Assembly: GCA_009692585.1 (NCBI GenBank)
Contig: SHYX01000018.1
Location: 1 to 64,000 of the forward strand
DNA: 64,000 bases
Origin: Myxococcales bacterium
Lineage (GTDB): Bacteria > Myxococcota > UBA796 > SXON01
Direction: 5' to 3'
Of the stretch, positions 51,697-60,569 are shown in pieces (positions within the stretch are counted from its first letter, which is position 1; each line of letters starts with the position of its first letter). The notes beneath the pieces are model-generated. The model saw nothing but the letters and a program-made list of their open reading frames with translations. It was not told where the DNA came from and ran no database searches. A program made the translations under genes and the position numbers.

Positions 51697-54120
51697 ATGA
51701 CCCACTTCATGCTCCCGTTCGTGGTCCTCCTCTGGGCCTGTGAACAGACCGACGCCCCCGGCAAGGTCATCGACGTCGACGGCGACGGTCTTTCGGGGGC
51801 GGAGGACTGCGACGACACCGACGCGTCGGTGGGCGGGGCGACGGCGTGGACCGTCGACCTTGATGGCGACGGCTACGGAGGTACAGTTCCCGTCGAGGCC
51901 TGCGCGCGGCCGGACGACACGGTCGAGGTCGCTGGGGACTGCGACGACGCCAACGCGGCGGTGAATCCGTCCCAGCTCGAGGTGTGCGACGGGATCGACA
52001 ACGACTGCGGTGGCGGCGTCGATGACGGAGTGGGGGAGCCCTGGTACGTCGACTCCGACGGGGACGGATTCGGCGTTCCCGGTGCGCTGGTGGCCTGCGA
52101 GCAGCCCGTGGGGATGGTCGGGAACCACCGCGACTGCGACGACAGCACCGACCGGATCTACCCGGACGCGGCAGAGCTCTGCAACGACGTCGACGACGAC
52201 TGCGACGGCATCATCGACGACGGCACCGCCGACGACGTGGAGTGGCACGCCGACCTCGATGGCGACGGCTACGGCGACGGCGGGGACGTCATCATCTCCT
52301 GCCACCAGCCCGAGGGCCGCATCGAAGACGCCACGGACTGTGACGACAGCAACGGCCTGGTCAATCCCGGCGCCGCCGAGCGGTGCAATGCCATCGACGA
52401 CGATTGCGACGGGGAGATCGACGAGGCCGACGCGATCGATCCGTCGGTCTGGTACGCCGACGTCGACGCGGACGGGTACGGCGACGGCGCCGCGTCGATG
52501 CTCGCCTGCGAACAGCCGACCGGGTACGCCGCGCTCGATGGCGACTGCGACGACGCCGACGTGCGCTACAACCCTGCCGCCAGCGAACTCGACTGCGCCG
52601 ATCCGAACGACTACAATTGTGACGGAAGCACCGGGTACGCCGACGTGGACGCCGACGGCTGGGCGGCGTGCGCCGAGTGCGACGACACCAGCGCCGCCAA
52701 CTTCCCGGGCGCGACGGAGGTGTGCGACGGCGCCGACAACGACTGCGACGGCACCGTCGACGAGGCCGACGCCGTCGATGCGATCACCTGGTACGCCGAC
52801 GCGGACGCCGACCGCTTCGGAGATGCGGCCACGGTGTCGGTGGGGTGCAGCTCCCCGCTTGGCTACGTCGCCGACAGCACCGATTGCGACGACACCGACA
52901 GCGCCGTGAACCCGGGGGCGGTGGAGGTCTGCAACACCCTCGACGACGACTGCGACGGCGCTGTCGACGAGGACTCCGCGGCCGACGCGTCGGACTGGTA
53001 CGCCGACGCCGACGCCGATGGCTACGGTGACCCGTTGGTCACGGTGCACGCCTGCGACGCGCCCACCGACTACGTCGCCGATGCCACGGACTGCGACGAC
53101 GGCAGGCGCCTGACCCATCCCGGCGCCACCGAGTACTGCAACACCGAGGACGACGACTGCAACGGCGTCGTCGACGACGCGGCCGTCGATGCCCGCACCT
53201 ACTGGGAAGACGCCGACGCCGACACTTACGGAAACGCCGCGGTCTCGGTCGACAGCTGCTCCACGCCGCTCGGCTACGTCCGCGACGACGACGACTGCGA
53301 CGACGCCGACGCCGCGGTGAACCCCGCCGCCACCGAGGTCTGCAACACCATCGACGACGACTGCGATGGCTCGGTCGACGAAGGAATCTCGGTCGTCACC
53401 TGGTACGACGACGACGACGGGGACGGCTATGGTGGTGCCTCGGACAGCGGCTGCACCGCCCCCGTCGGCAGCGTCGACAACGGCTACGACTGCGACGACA
53501 CCGATGCCGCCGTGTACCCCGGCAGCGACGCGGCCTGCCCGTGGTCGAGCTGCCTTGACCTGCTCGTCGATGGCATCGCCAGCACCACCGACGAGTACTG
53601 GATCGACTTCGCCGGCACGGCCACCTTCACCAGCTGCGACATGGACTACGATGGCGGCGGGTGGACGCTCATCTTCGAGGATGACATGAGCTCGGCAGAC
53701 CCCGGTTGGAGCACCACCTCGACCTACGGGTGCGGCGCCTGGGGCACGATCCTCGGCGGGTACGGGATCATCTCCGGCGGCAGCATGGACAATGACCTGT
53801 CCACCTACGCCATCACCCACACCGAGGCGTGGGTGGAGTTGTACTACATCGCCCTGGACAGTTGGGATGGCGAAACGGCCTACGTGCGGGTGGATGGCAG
53901 CACGGTGTGGAGCACCGCGGTCAACAATCACAGCACCGGCTACAGCGAGGTGTGCGGGTGGAACCGGGGGTACTACGGGTCCTACGACAGCCGCCACGAC
54001 GTCGACGAGACGGTCGCGCACAGCGCCGGTGCGCTGAACCTCCTGGCCGGGAGCACCCTCGATTCAGGCCCGACCGACGAGTCCTTCGGCATCGACGACG
54101 TGGTCGTCTGGATCCGCTGA
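51697..54120 (+). CDS. MopE-repeat lipoprotein with fibrinogen-like segment
   Basis: An 807-residue surface lipoprotein. The lipobox is VVLLWAC (Cys15). About ten MopE-type repeats follow (DCDD...E.C...DDDCDG), with DxDxDGYG loops that probably bind calcium. After PWSSCLDLLVDGIASTTDEY comes a fibrinogen-like start: YWIDFAG, FTSCDMDYDGGGWTLIFEDDM. The last 130 residues are a beta-sandwich with GCGAWG, HTEAWVELYYIALDSWDGE and WNRGYYGSYDS. Fibrinogen-like modules bind sugars or acetyl groups in animals. It lies next to exopolysaccharide genes and is divergent from the Alg14-like gene. There is no MYXO-CTERM tail, as expected for a lipoprotein. Confidence 0.85.
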   Translation: MTHFMLPFVVLLWACEQTDAPGKVIDVDGDGLSGAEDCDDTDASVGGATAWTVDLDGDGYGGTVPVEACARPDDTVEVAGDCDDANAAVNPSQLEVCDGIDNDCGGGVDDGVGEPWYVDSDGDGFGVPGALVACEQPVGMVGNHRDCDDSTDRIYPDAAELCNDVDDDCDGIIDDGTADDVEWHADLDGDGYGDGGDVIISCHQPEGRIEDATDCDDSNGLVNPGAAERCNAIDDDCDGEIDEADAIDPSVWYADVDADGYGDGAASMLACEQPTGYAALDGDCDDADVRYNPAASELDCADPNDYNCDGSTGYADVDADGWAACAECDDTSAANFPGATEVCDGADNDCDGTVDEADAVDAITWYADADADRFGDAATVSVGCSSPLGYVADSTDCDDTDSAVNPGAVEVCNTLDDDCDGAVDEDSAADASDWYADADADGYGDPLVTVHACDAPTDYVADATDCDDGRRLTHPGATEYCNTEDDDCNGVVDDAAVDARTYWEDADADTYGNAAVSVDSCSTPLGYVRDDDDCDDADAAVNPAATEVCNTIDDDCDGSVDEGISVVTWYDDDDGDGYGGASDSGCTAPVGSVDNGYDCDDTDAAVYPGSDAACPWSSCLDLLVDGIASTTDEYWIDFAGTATFTSCDMDYDGGGWTLIFEDDMSSADPGWSTTSTYGCGAWGTILGGYGIISGGSMDNDLSTYAITHTEAWVELYYIALDSWDGETAYVRVDGSTVWSTAVNNHSTGYSEVCGWNRGYYGSYDSRHDVDETVAHSAGALNLLAGSTLDSGPTDESFGIDDVVVWIR

Positions 54121-54410
54121 CGCCACGTTCCGAGCGCTTCGATGCGCGGGTCTGGCGATGGCCGACACCCAAGGGAATGCTGATGGTGACGGTGCCCGCC
54201 GAGGTCCGTCCCCCCCCGCTTGCAGCGTTCGGCCGCACGCCGGTGGTCGCGACGGTGCGGGGCAAGACCTGGCGCACCAGCATCTTCGGCAGCAAGACCC
54301 ACGGGGCGATCCTGCTGATGCCGAAAAAAGTGCTGGGCGGTGGGGGTGAGGGGCAGGTGGTGGAGGTGGTGTTCGTCGTGGATGTGGCGAGGGTCTTGGA
54401 GATGGGGTGA
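54117..54410 (+). CDS. DUF1905-domain protein, start uncertain
   Basis: A small protein of about 97 residues. RFDARVWRWPTPKGMLMVTV and VRGKTWRTSIFGSKTHGAIL, then LMPKKVL and VVEVVFVVD, follow the DUF1905 pattern. No ATG or GTG lies at the right place: the domain begins before the first internal ATG (54177), so a CTG at 54117, overlapping the preceding stop, may be used. Alternatively a shorter product begins at 54177. Function is unknown; related proteins are linked to bacteriocin-protection (YdeI/OmdA) families. Confidence 0.55.
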   Translation: MTPRSERFDARVWRWPTPKGMLMVTVPAEVRPPPLAAFGRTPVVATVRGKTWRTSIFGSKTHGAILLMPKKVLGGGGEGQVVEVVFVVDVARVLEMG

Positions 54411-54474
54411 CCGGCTCCATGAGCCAACAGACTGCCGGGCGGAGGGCCGCCCCGTTGCATGATACGGAGCGCCC

Positions 54475-55968
54475 GTGTCGGCTCCGGACGCTGCGGCCCC
54501 CTCCCTTCTCCGCGGCGCCGGCCTCATGCTCCCCGCGACGCTCGTCGGGTCGGTGTTGTTGCTGGGCGTCGACGCCTGGGCCAACGCGCACCTGAGCCTG
54601 GCCGATTACGGGCTCTACGGCGCGATTCGACGCTTCGTCCAGATCGCGGGCTTCGTCGTCCTGCTGGGCATGGAGAACGCGGTGATCCGGGCGGTGGCGC
54701 GGGCGCCGGACGCCGACGCCGCGCGGGCATCGGTGCGGACCGCGGTCGGCGCCACGGCGACGGTCGGGTCGCTCCTCGCGGCCGGGCTGTACGCGACGGC
54801 GCCATGGATCGCGGCCAGGATCGACCCGGCGGAGGGCACGGTGACGGCGCTGCGCATCGCGGCCGTGGCGTTGCCGCTGTGGGGTGTGCGCACCGTGGCG
54901 GTCGCGGCCTGCCAGGGCTGGGGCTCGCTCCTGCCGCGCGCGCTGGTCACCTTCATCGTCTGGCCGCTCTTGCAGCTCGCCGGGCTGTGGTTGTTCGTCG
55001 GGTCTTGGGGTCTGGCGGGTGCGGGGGCGGTGGCGGCCTTCACCCTCGCGGTAGCCCTTGGCGCGGGGCAGGGGCTGTGGCACCTCCACCGCATGCGGCC
55101 GGCGCTGCTGGCCCCCCTCCGTGACCCCGGCGAGGGCGCGCTCGGAGCGATGTTGGCGGTGTCCTGGCCCTTGTGGCTCCACGGCGTCAGCATGGCGCTG
55201 TACACTTGGTGGGACCAGGTACTCCTGGCCGACCTGCTCGGTCCGCGGGAGGCGGGGCTCTACGGTCCCGTCGCCCAGTTGGCGCCGCTGTTCGGGCTGG
55301 GGCTCGGCGCGCTCAACAGCGCGTTCGCCCCGATCATCGCGCGCCGCCACGCCGAGGGCGACGCCGCCGGGCTCGCGGCGCACTATCGGCTGGTCACCCG
55401 CTGGGCGGTGCTCATCGCGGTGCCGGCGGTGGCGCTGGCGGTCGCGGTGCCGATGAGCGTCCTGGCGCCCTGGACCCGCGCGTCGGCCGAGACCGCCCTC
55501 GCGTTGCAGATCACCGCCGTGGCGCAGCTCCTGTGCACCGCCGTCGGGAGTGTGAACTACCTGCTGATCATGTCGGGGCGGCCCCGTGATCCGCTCTACA
55601 ACGCGATCCCAGCGGTGGTGGTGTCGCTGGGGGCGTCGTTGGTGCTCATCCCGCGGTTCGGGGTGGCCGGTGCGGCACTCGCCAACGGGCTCGCGATGGG
55701 CGTGGCAAATGTGGGCGGGCTCGTCCAGGTCCACCGACACCTGGGGATGCACCCCTTTCACCTCGGCATGGCCAAGCCGATCGTGGCTGGCGTCGTCGTC
55801 ATCGCGGTGGCACTGGCCGCCAGGGCGACGTTCGGCGACGGTTGGACGACGCTGGCGGTCGGCGCGGGGGTGGGCGGCGGGCTCTTCCTGGCCACGGTGG
55901 GCGCTTTGGGGTTGGACGAGGGCGACCGTGCGGTGTTGGCGGTCTTCCGGACGAGGGTGGGGCGCTGA
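54475..55968 (+). CDS. Polysaccharide flippase (Wzx/MATE-like)
   Basis: A 497-residue inner-membrane protein with about 14 hydrophobic helices, starting at GTG 54475. SLADYGLYGAIRRFVQIAGF near residue 45 is the typical opening of the O-unit flippase family, and TWWDQVLLADLLGPREAGLY is the corresponding second-half motif. It would move lipid-linked glycan units to the periplasmic side. The stop overlaps the start of the GH5-like gene by one base (TGATG), so the two are coupled. Together with the Alg13/14-like genes this supports a polysaccharide cluster. Confidence 0.87.
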   Translation: MSAPDAAAPSLLRGAGLMLPATLVGSVLLLGVDAWANAHLSLADYGLYGAIRRFVQIAGFVVLLGMENAVIRAVARAPDADAARASVRTAVGATATVGSLLAAGLYATAPWIAARIDPAEGTVTALRIAAVALPLWGVRTVAVAACQGWGSLLPRALVTFIVWPLLQLAGLWLFVGSWGLAGAGAVAAFTLAVALGAGQGLWHLHRMRPALLAPLRDPGEGALGAMLAVSWPLWLHGVSMALYTWWDQVLLADLLGPREAGLYGPVAQLAPLFGLGLGALNSAFAPIIARRHAEGDAAGLAAHYRLVTRWAVLIAVPAVALAVAVPMSVLAPWTRASAETALALQITAVAQLLCTAVGSVNYLLIMSGRPRDPLYNAIPAVVVSLGASLVLIPRFGVAGAALANGLAMGVANVGGLVQVHRHLGMHPFHLGMAKPIVAGVVVIAVALAARATFGDGWTTLAVGAGVGGGLFLATVGALGLDEGDRAVLAVFRTRVGR

Positions 55969-58538
55969 TGTGGCTCTTGGCCGGGTGCCTGGGCGCCGCC
56001 TCGCCGGTCATGGCGCCGACGCCGGTCCAGCCGGTCTCGGCCCCACGGGCTGTGCCCCTTGCCCTCGATCACGACCTGTTCACCGCGTCCGCGGGGATTG
56101 GCGATCATTTCAGGGTCACGACGTGGGCGGACGGCACGGCGTGGCCGACCCCGCTGCACCTGCGGGACGCCCCCGACGCGCTGGCGGTGACCCGGGAGAC
56201 GACCATCGCGGTCGGGCAGAATGGGCGCACGCTCTACGTCGTGACCGCGGGGTATGGGGGGCTCGACAGCAAGGGCGTCGCGGCCGAGCTCGATGTGGTC
56301 TACGCCTCGGGTCGCACCGACCGCACCCGCCTCCTGGTCGGGGAGCACGCCTGGCCGGCCTGGGCCGGGGCGACCGGTCGCGCCACCGATGCGTTGGTGG
56401 TGGGCCGAAACGCCGGCGGGGACGTGCTCACCGCCGCGGTGCGGGCCATTCCCATCGAGCCGGGCGCCCCGGTGGAGCGGCTCGTGCTGCGCCCGCGCGG
56501 CGGTCTCGCGCTCTACCTCCTCGCCGTCGCGATCGACGCCGGGTCGCCGTCGGCGGGGCACGCGGCCGCCGATGAAGGCCCACCCGAGGGCTACCCCTTC
56601 GCGGTGCCGCTCGCCCGGTCCCCCGCGCTCCCGGGTCCTCCCGCCGCGCTCCGGGGGCCCGTCCGGGTCGAGGACGAGGCCTTGGTGGTCGCGAACGGCT
56701 CCCCGGCGCGGTTCTGGGGGGTGAACCTGGTGGGGAAGGGTGCGCTCCCCGCGCCGGAACGCGCGGAAGCCGTGGCGGACGGGCTCGCGGCTCGTGGCTT
56801 CGACCTCGTCCGGCTCCACCACATCGACACCGAGGCGACGCTGCTCAACCCACGGCGCCTGGAGCCGGGCCAGCCGTTGGCGAGCCCCGCCGCCCTGGAT
56901 CGGCTCGACCGCCTGCACGCGGCGCTCCGTGCGCGCGGGGTGTACCAATACGTGGAGATGTGGACGCAGCGGGCGTTTCGGGAGGGGGAGGGGGTGCCGG
57001 GTCCCGAAGGTGTGCCGGTCGGAAACAAATACGTCGGGCACATCTGGCCGGCGTGGCGGGAGGCCCAGAAGGCCTGGTTTCGCGCGGTCTGGGCTCGCAC
57101 CAACCCCTACACCGGCTTGCGCTACGCCGATGATCCCGCCGTGGCGCTGGTCGAGCTGAGCAACGAGAACAGTCTCTTGACCGGCTGGTCCTCGGGCGCG
57201 CTGGAAAAGTTGCCCGCGCTCCACCGCCGCCGCTTCGACGAGCTGTGGAACGGATTCCTGAGCCGACGCTATGGCTCCGACAGCAAGCTGGCATCGGCCT
57301 GGCAGGGCTCCGGTCGCCCCGGCCTCCAAGAGGGCGAGACCCTGGTCATCGGCACGGTCGCGCGCGAACCGGCGACTCGCGCCCGCACCGAGCTCTACCC
57401 CATCGTCCGTTCGGCCGACCTCGTGGCCTTCTACGCCGAGCTGGAGGCCGCCTACTACGCCGAGATGCGGGCCTTCGTCCGCGACGAGCTGGGCTTCACC
57501 GCGCCTCTGGTCTGTGGGACCTCCCTCGGTGTGCCCCTCGCCGACCGCCAGCTCGCCGCCTGCGATGTCATCGATCTCCACGCCTACTGGGACCCGATCA
57601 GCGAGAGCACCGCTTTCTACGACCGCTCCCTGCTCGGCGCGCCGGACCGCTGGTTCGAGCGGCTGGCGGGCTGTCAGGCAGGGAAACCGTGCACCCTCTC
57701 GGAGATCCAGCACTCCTGGCCCAATCGGTACAGCCAGGAGGCGCCGCTTTTGTGGGCGACGATCGCCGCGCGCCAGGGCATCGACGCGGTGCTGTGGTTC
57801 GCCTGGAGCCACGGTGAGATTCGCGATGCCGCCGACGGCCCCGATGGTGCCCTGGACCTCGAGGGTCGATTCGGCGCCGACGTGCAGCTGGAGCCCGCGG
57901 GCGAGTTGTACCGCCGGCTCCCCGAGGCCGCCGAGACCTACACCCGGTGGTGGAGCGACGATGGCCTTCGGCGCGAGCTTGCCGAGCCCTCGGCGCTGTG
58001 GTTGCCCGAGACCGTGGGGGTGCGGAGCTGGCTGGATCGTCGGATTCGGGTGGCGTTCGGCGGGGAGGGGCCGCCGCCGGCGGTGGTGGCATCGACCGCG
58101 GCGTCCGCCGCCCGCGTTTCATGGTCGCCGGGACGTCTGGTCGTGGACGGCGAGGGCGTGGCGGCGGTGGTGGGCAGCGCCCGGCCGACGGCCGAGGCGC
58201 CCAACCCGGCGGCGCTGGCATTGGAGAGCGATCGTTTCGTCGCCGCCTCGCTCGTGAGCCGCCACGGAACCTGGCTGCTCACGACGGTCGGGCGGACCGA
58301 TCGGGTCGGCAGCCGCTGGAGCCGGGGCGTGCCGGGGATGGCGCTTTTGGGCGGCGGTCCGGCGCTCCTGGAGCGACTGACGGGTCACGCCCGGGTGACG
58401 GTGCCGGTGACAAGCGCGCCGGAGCGCCTCGGTGCCGACGCTCGGGCGTCGGGCGCGGCGGCCGCGCGCCGTGCCGACGGAAGCTGGGTCGTGGACTTGG
58501 ATGCGGACTCGCCCTGGGCGCGATGGCGCGCACCGTGA
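55968..58538 (+). CDS. GH5-like (clan GH-A) glycoside hydrolase lipoprotein
   Basis: An 856-residue lipoprotein. WLLAGC places the lipidated Cys at residue 7. A beta-rich N-terminal region (1-230) is followed by a TIM-barrel part (about 240-640): PARFWGVNLVGKGAL, GFDLVRLHHIDTEATL, QYVEMWTQR, the acid/base motif VELSNENS (Glu near 396) and the nucleophile motif LSEIQHSWP (Glu near 579), then VLWFAWSHGE. Beta-sandwich sequence ends the protein. Such enzymes cut beta-linked glycans. Coupled to the flippase gene, it may trim, release or remodel the exported polysaccharide. The linkage it cuts cannot be told from the sequence. Confidence 0.82.
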   Translation: MWLLAGCLGAASPVMAPTPVQPVSAPRAVPLALDHDLFTASAGIGDHFRVTTWADGTAWPTPLHLRDAPDALAVTRETTIAVGQNGRTLYVVTAGYGGLDSKGVAAELDVVYASGRTDRTRLLVGEHAWPAWAGATGRATDALVVGRNAGGDVLTAAVRAIPIEPGAPVERLVLRPRGGLALYLLAVAIDAGSPSAGHAAADEGPPEGYPFAVPLARSPALPGPPAALRGPVRVEDEALVVANGSPARFWGVNLVGKGALPAPERAEAVADGLAARGFDLVRLHHIDTEATLLNPRRLEPGQPLASPAALDRLDRLHAALRARGVYQYVEMWTQRAFREGEGVPGPEGVPVGNKYVGHIWPAWREAQKAWFRAVWARTNPYTGLRYADDPAVALVELSNENSLLTGWSSGALEKLPALHRRRFDELWNGFLSRRYGSDSKLASAWQGSGRPGLQEGETLVIGTVAREPATRARTELYPIVRSADLVAFYAELEAAYYAEMRAFVRDELGFTAPLVCGTSLGVPLADRQLAACDVIDLHAYWDPISESTAFYDRSLLGAPDRWFERLAGCQAGKPCTLSEIQHSWPNRYSQEAPLLWATIAARQGIDAVLWFAWSHGEIRDAADGPDGALDLEGRFGADVQLEPAGELYRRLPEAAETYTRWWSDDGLRRELAEPSALWLPETVGVRSWLDRRIRVAFGGEGPPPAVVASTAASAARVSWSPGRLVVDGEGVAAVVGSARPTAEAPNPAALALESDRFVAASLVSRHGTWLLTTVGRTDRVGSRWSRGVPGMALLGGGPALLERLTGHARVTVPVTSAPERLGADARASGAAAARRADGSWVVDLDADSPWARWRAP

Positions 58539-58569
58539 CGCCAAGGCCGGACCGAGCTACCGCGCTCCG

Positions 58570-59145
58570 ATGCTGATGTCGTTCCTCCTGGCCTGCGCCA
58601 GTCCCTTCCTTCCCGGAGGCGTCGTGTCCCCCTCACTCGCCTCCACCCCCCGTCCAGACTGGTACAAGGACGTCGCGCTCCTCGCCTTGGACGAGACACC
58701 TCTTCCGCACCCCACCGTGGCCGGCAAGGTGGTGCTCGTGGTCAACGTCGCCAGCAAGTGTGGGTTCACGACCCAGTACGAGGGCCTCGAGACGTTGTAC
58801 GAGAAGTACAAGGATCGCGGACTGGTGATCCTCGGGGCGCCCTGCAACCAGTTCGGCGGGCAGGAGCCGGGTAAACCTGAGGAGATCGCGAGTTTCTGCC
58901 GATTGACGTACGGGGTGAGCTTCCCGATGCTCGCCAAGCAGGACGTCAACGGGCCGGGCCGCTCGGCGCTGTTCAGCTGGCTCATCGCCAGCCCCGCCGG
59001 CGCCAACTCGTCGGTGAAGTGGAACTTCGAGAAGTTCCTGATCGGTCGCGATGGCAACGTGATCGGTCGTTGGCGATCGGTCACCACCCCGGAGAGCGCG
59101 GAGCTCGTAGGCGCCATCGAAGCGGCGCTGGGCGTCGCCGGCTGA
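58570..59145 (+). CDS. Glutathione peroxidase-family lipoprotein
   Basis: A 191-residue protein. MLMSFLLAC carries the lipobox (Cys9), so it is lipidated and exported, which is unusual for this family. The catalytic tetrad is visible: Cys64 (NVASKCGFT), Gln98 (NQFGGQEPG), Trp151 and Asn152 (VKWNFEKFL). The catalytic residue is Cys, not selenocysteine. Bacterial enzymes of this type usually use thioredoxin-like donors; a TlpA-like protein is encoded 23 kb away. It would protect the envelope from lipid hydroperoxides. The start ATG is 31 bp after the GH5 gene. Confidence 0.88.
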   Translation: MLMSFLLACASPFLPGGVVSPSLASTPRPDWYKDVALLALDETPLPHPTVAGKVVLVVNVASKCGFTTQYEGLETLYEKYKDRGLVILGAPCNQFGGQEPGKPEEIASFCRLTYGVSFPMLAKQDVNGPGRSALFSWLIASPAGANSSVKWNFEKFLIGRDGNVIGRWRSVTTPESAELVGAIEAALGVAG

Positions 59146-59165
59146 CGCCGGCGCGCAGCGGGTGG

Positions 59166-60569
59166 CTACTTCGGCTCGCGACCTTCGGTCCACTGGGTCA
59201 CCACGAACTCGATGCGCTCGTTGACCGCGCGCGCGCCCGGCTCGGTTCCGGGCACCAGCGGGCGCATCCCACCGTACCCGGCGGCGTAGAAGCGCTCGCT
59301 GGACAGGCCGGCCTCCGACAGGAACTCCAGGACGACGCCGGCGCGCTGCCCCGCCAGACCCAGTTCGTCCGACGCGTCGCCGGCGCCGCTGGTGTGGCCC
59401 TCGATGCGGATCGACTCGATCTCCGGGTGGGACTCCAGAAAGCCAACGACGGCGGAGAGCTGGGCGGCGCCCGCGGCGGTGAGGACGGCGCCGTCGAACG
59501 ACACCGGCGAAAACAGGAACAGCCTGGCGGCCGAGGCCGCGACCGGGTTGGCGGCCGACACGATCGGCGCCGGCGGCGCGACGACCACCGGCGGCAGCGG
59601 TGCGACCACGACCACCGGCGGCAGCGGTGCGACCACGACCACCGGCGGCAGCGGTGCGACCACGACCACGGGTGGCGGGGGCGCGGCAGCGACGACCGGC
59701 GGCGGAGCCGGGCTGGCCACGGGCGCGGCTTTCGCCTTGGGCGGTCCCGAGAGCCAGGCGAAACCGGCGACCACGCGTCCGTTGGAGGCGCCGATGCCGC
59801 TGGTGAGCCCGTGTCCGGCGCCGAGCGAGACCCGGACGTGATTGCTGACGCCGACCCACCCGCCCAGCATCACCTCGGCCGGGGCGCCCGCCGCGTTGTC
59901 GAGGTCACTCCAGGTGGCGTAGCCGGCGAGGTCGGCCGACACGCCCCAACGGTTCCGGGGAGAGAAGCCGGCGCCGAACCGCCAGGCCAACTGGTCCCCG
60001 ACCTCGACGCTCTCGGCATCGACCGCAGGCAGGCCGCGGGTGCCGAGGTTGGCGGCCAGCATCACTGGGCCGAATTTTCGGTCGGCGATCAGCGACAACT
60101 CGTACGCGAACCCATCGGCGGCCAAGGGCACCGTCGTCGAGGCCGTCGGTAGATCGGCGCGGAAGGCGATCGCCAGCCCGACCGGGCCCATGTCGCGCGG
60201 AAGCACGACTCCCTTTACGTCCAGCGCCACGTCGCCCACGCCGCCGCCGCTGCCGGCGTTGCCGCTGGCGAAGGGGTACACCGGCACGTCGAGCCCGACC
60301 CGAAGCCGCGAGAAGGTGTAGGCGGCGAGCAGGTTGAGTCCCACGGCGTCGGCCACCAGGGGCACGCGCTCGCCGGTGTCCTCCCAGACCCACACCACCG
60401 GCTCGTGTACCCAGCCGACGACCACGCCGGCGCGAACCCCCGGGGCGAGGCTGGTGTCGTCGGCCCAGAGGGTCTTGGCCGCATCGATCGGCGGTCGGTA
60501 CATCTGCCCGTCCACCACGACGTCGGGTACCGCGTCGGCCGCGCGGGCAAGGGCGAGAAAGACCAACAT
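59166..60569 (-). CDS. OmpA-family protein with Pro/Val linker
   Basis: A 467-residue protein. After a signal (MLVFLALARAADA) there is a beta-barrel-like region (20-290), then a Pro/Val/Ala linker with the unit PPVVVVAPL repeated three times, then an OmpA C-terminal domain (about 345-465): LESHPEIESIRIEGHTSGAG, AGQRAGVVLEFLSEAG, RFYAAGYGGMRPL, and NERIEFVV. The conserved Asp of the usual GHTD is Ser (HTSG), though NxRxEFV is kept. It would bind peptidoglycan and tie the outer membrane to the wall. The start overlaps the stop of the next upstream gene by one base (TGATG). Confidence 0.86.
   Translation of the reverse strand: MLVFLALARAADAVPDVVVDGQMYRPPIDAAKTLWADDTSLAPGVRAGVVVGWVHEPVVWVWEDTGERVPLVADAVGLNLLAAYTFSRLRVGLDVPVYPFASGNAGSGGGVGDVALDVKGVVLPRDMGPVGLAIAFRADLPTASTTVPLAADGFAYELSLIADRKFGPVMLAANLGTRGLPAVDAESVEVGDQLAWRFGAGFSPRNRWGVSADLAGYATWSDLDNAAGAPAEVMLGGWVGVSNHVRVSLGAGHGLTSGIGASNGRVVAGFAWLSGPPKAKAAPVASPAPPPVVAAAPPPPVVVVAPLPPVVVVAPLPPVVVVAPLPPVVVAPPAPIVSAANPVAASAARLFLFSPVSFDGAVLTAAGAAQLSAVVGFLESHPEIESIRIEGHTSGAGDASDELGLAGQRAGVVLEFLSEAGLSSERFYAAGYGGMRPLVPGTEPGARAVNERIEFVVTQWTEGREPK
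59590..59670 (-). repeat. 27-bp tandem repeat in the OmpA linker
   Basis: Three copies of a 27-bp unit (59590-59616, 59617-59643, 59644-59670), with small differences in the last. The frame is kept, giving the PPVVVVAPL unit. The linker length is therefore likely to vary. Confidence 0.85.

Noticed and set aside
50677..54021. 1114-codon minus-strand frame continuing upstream of the Alg13-like protein
   Set aside because: Only the part from GTG 51189 has family motifs; the rest is antisense of the Alg14-like and MopE/fibrinogen-like genes.
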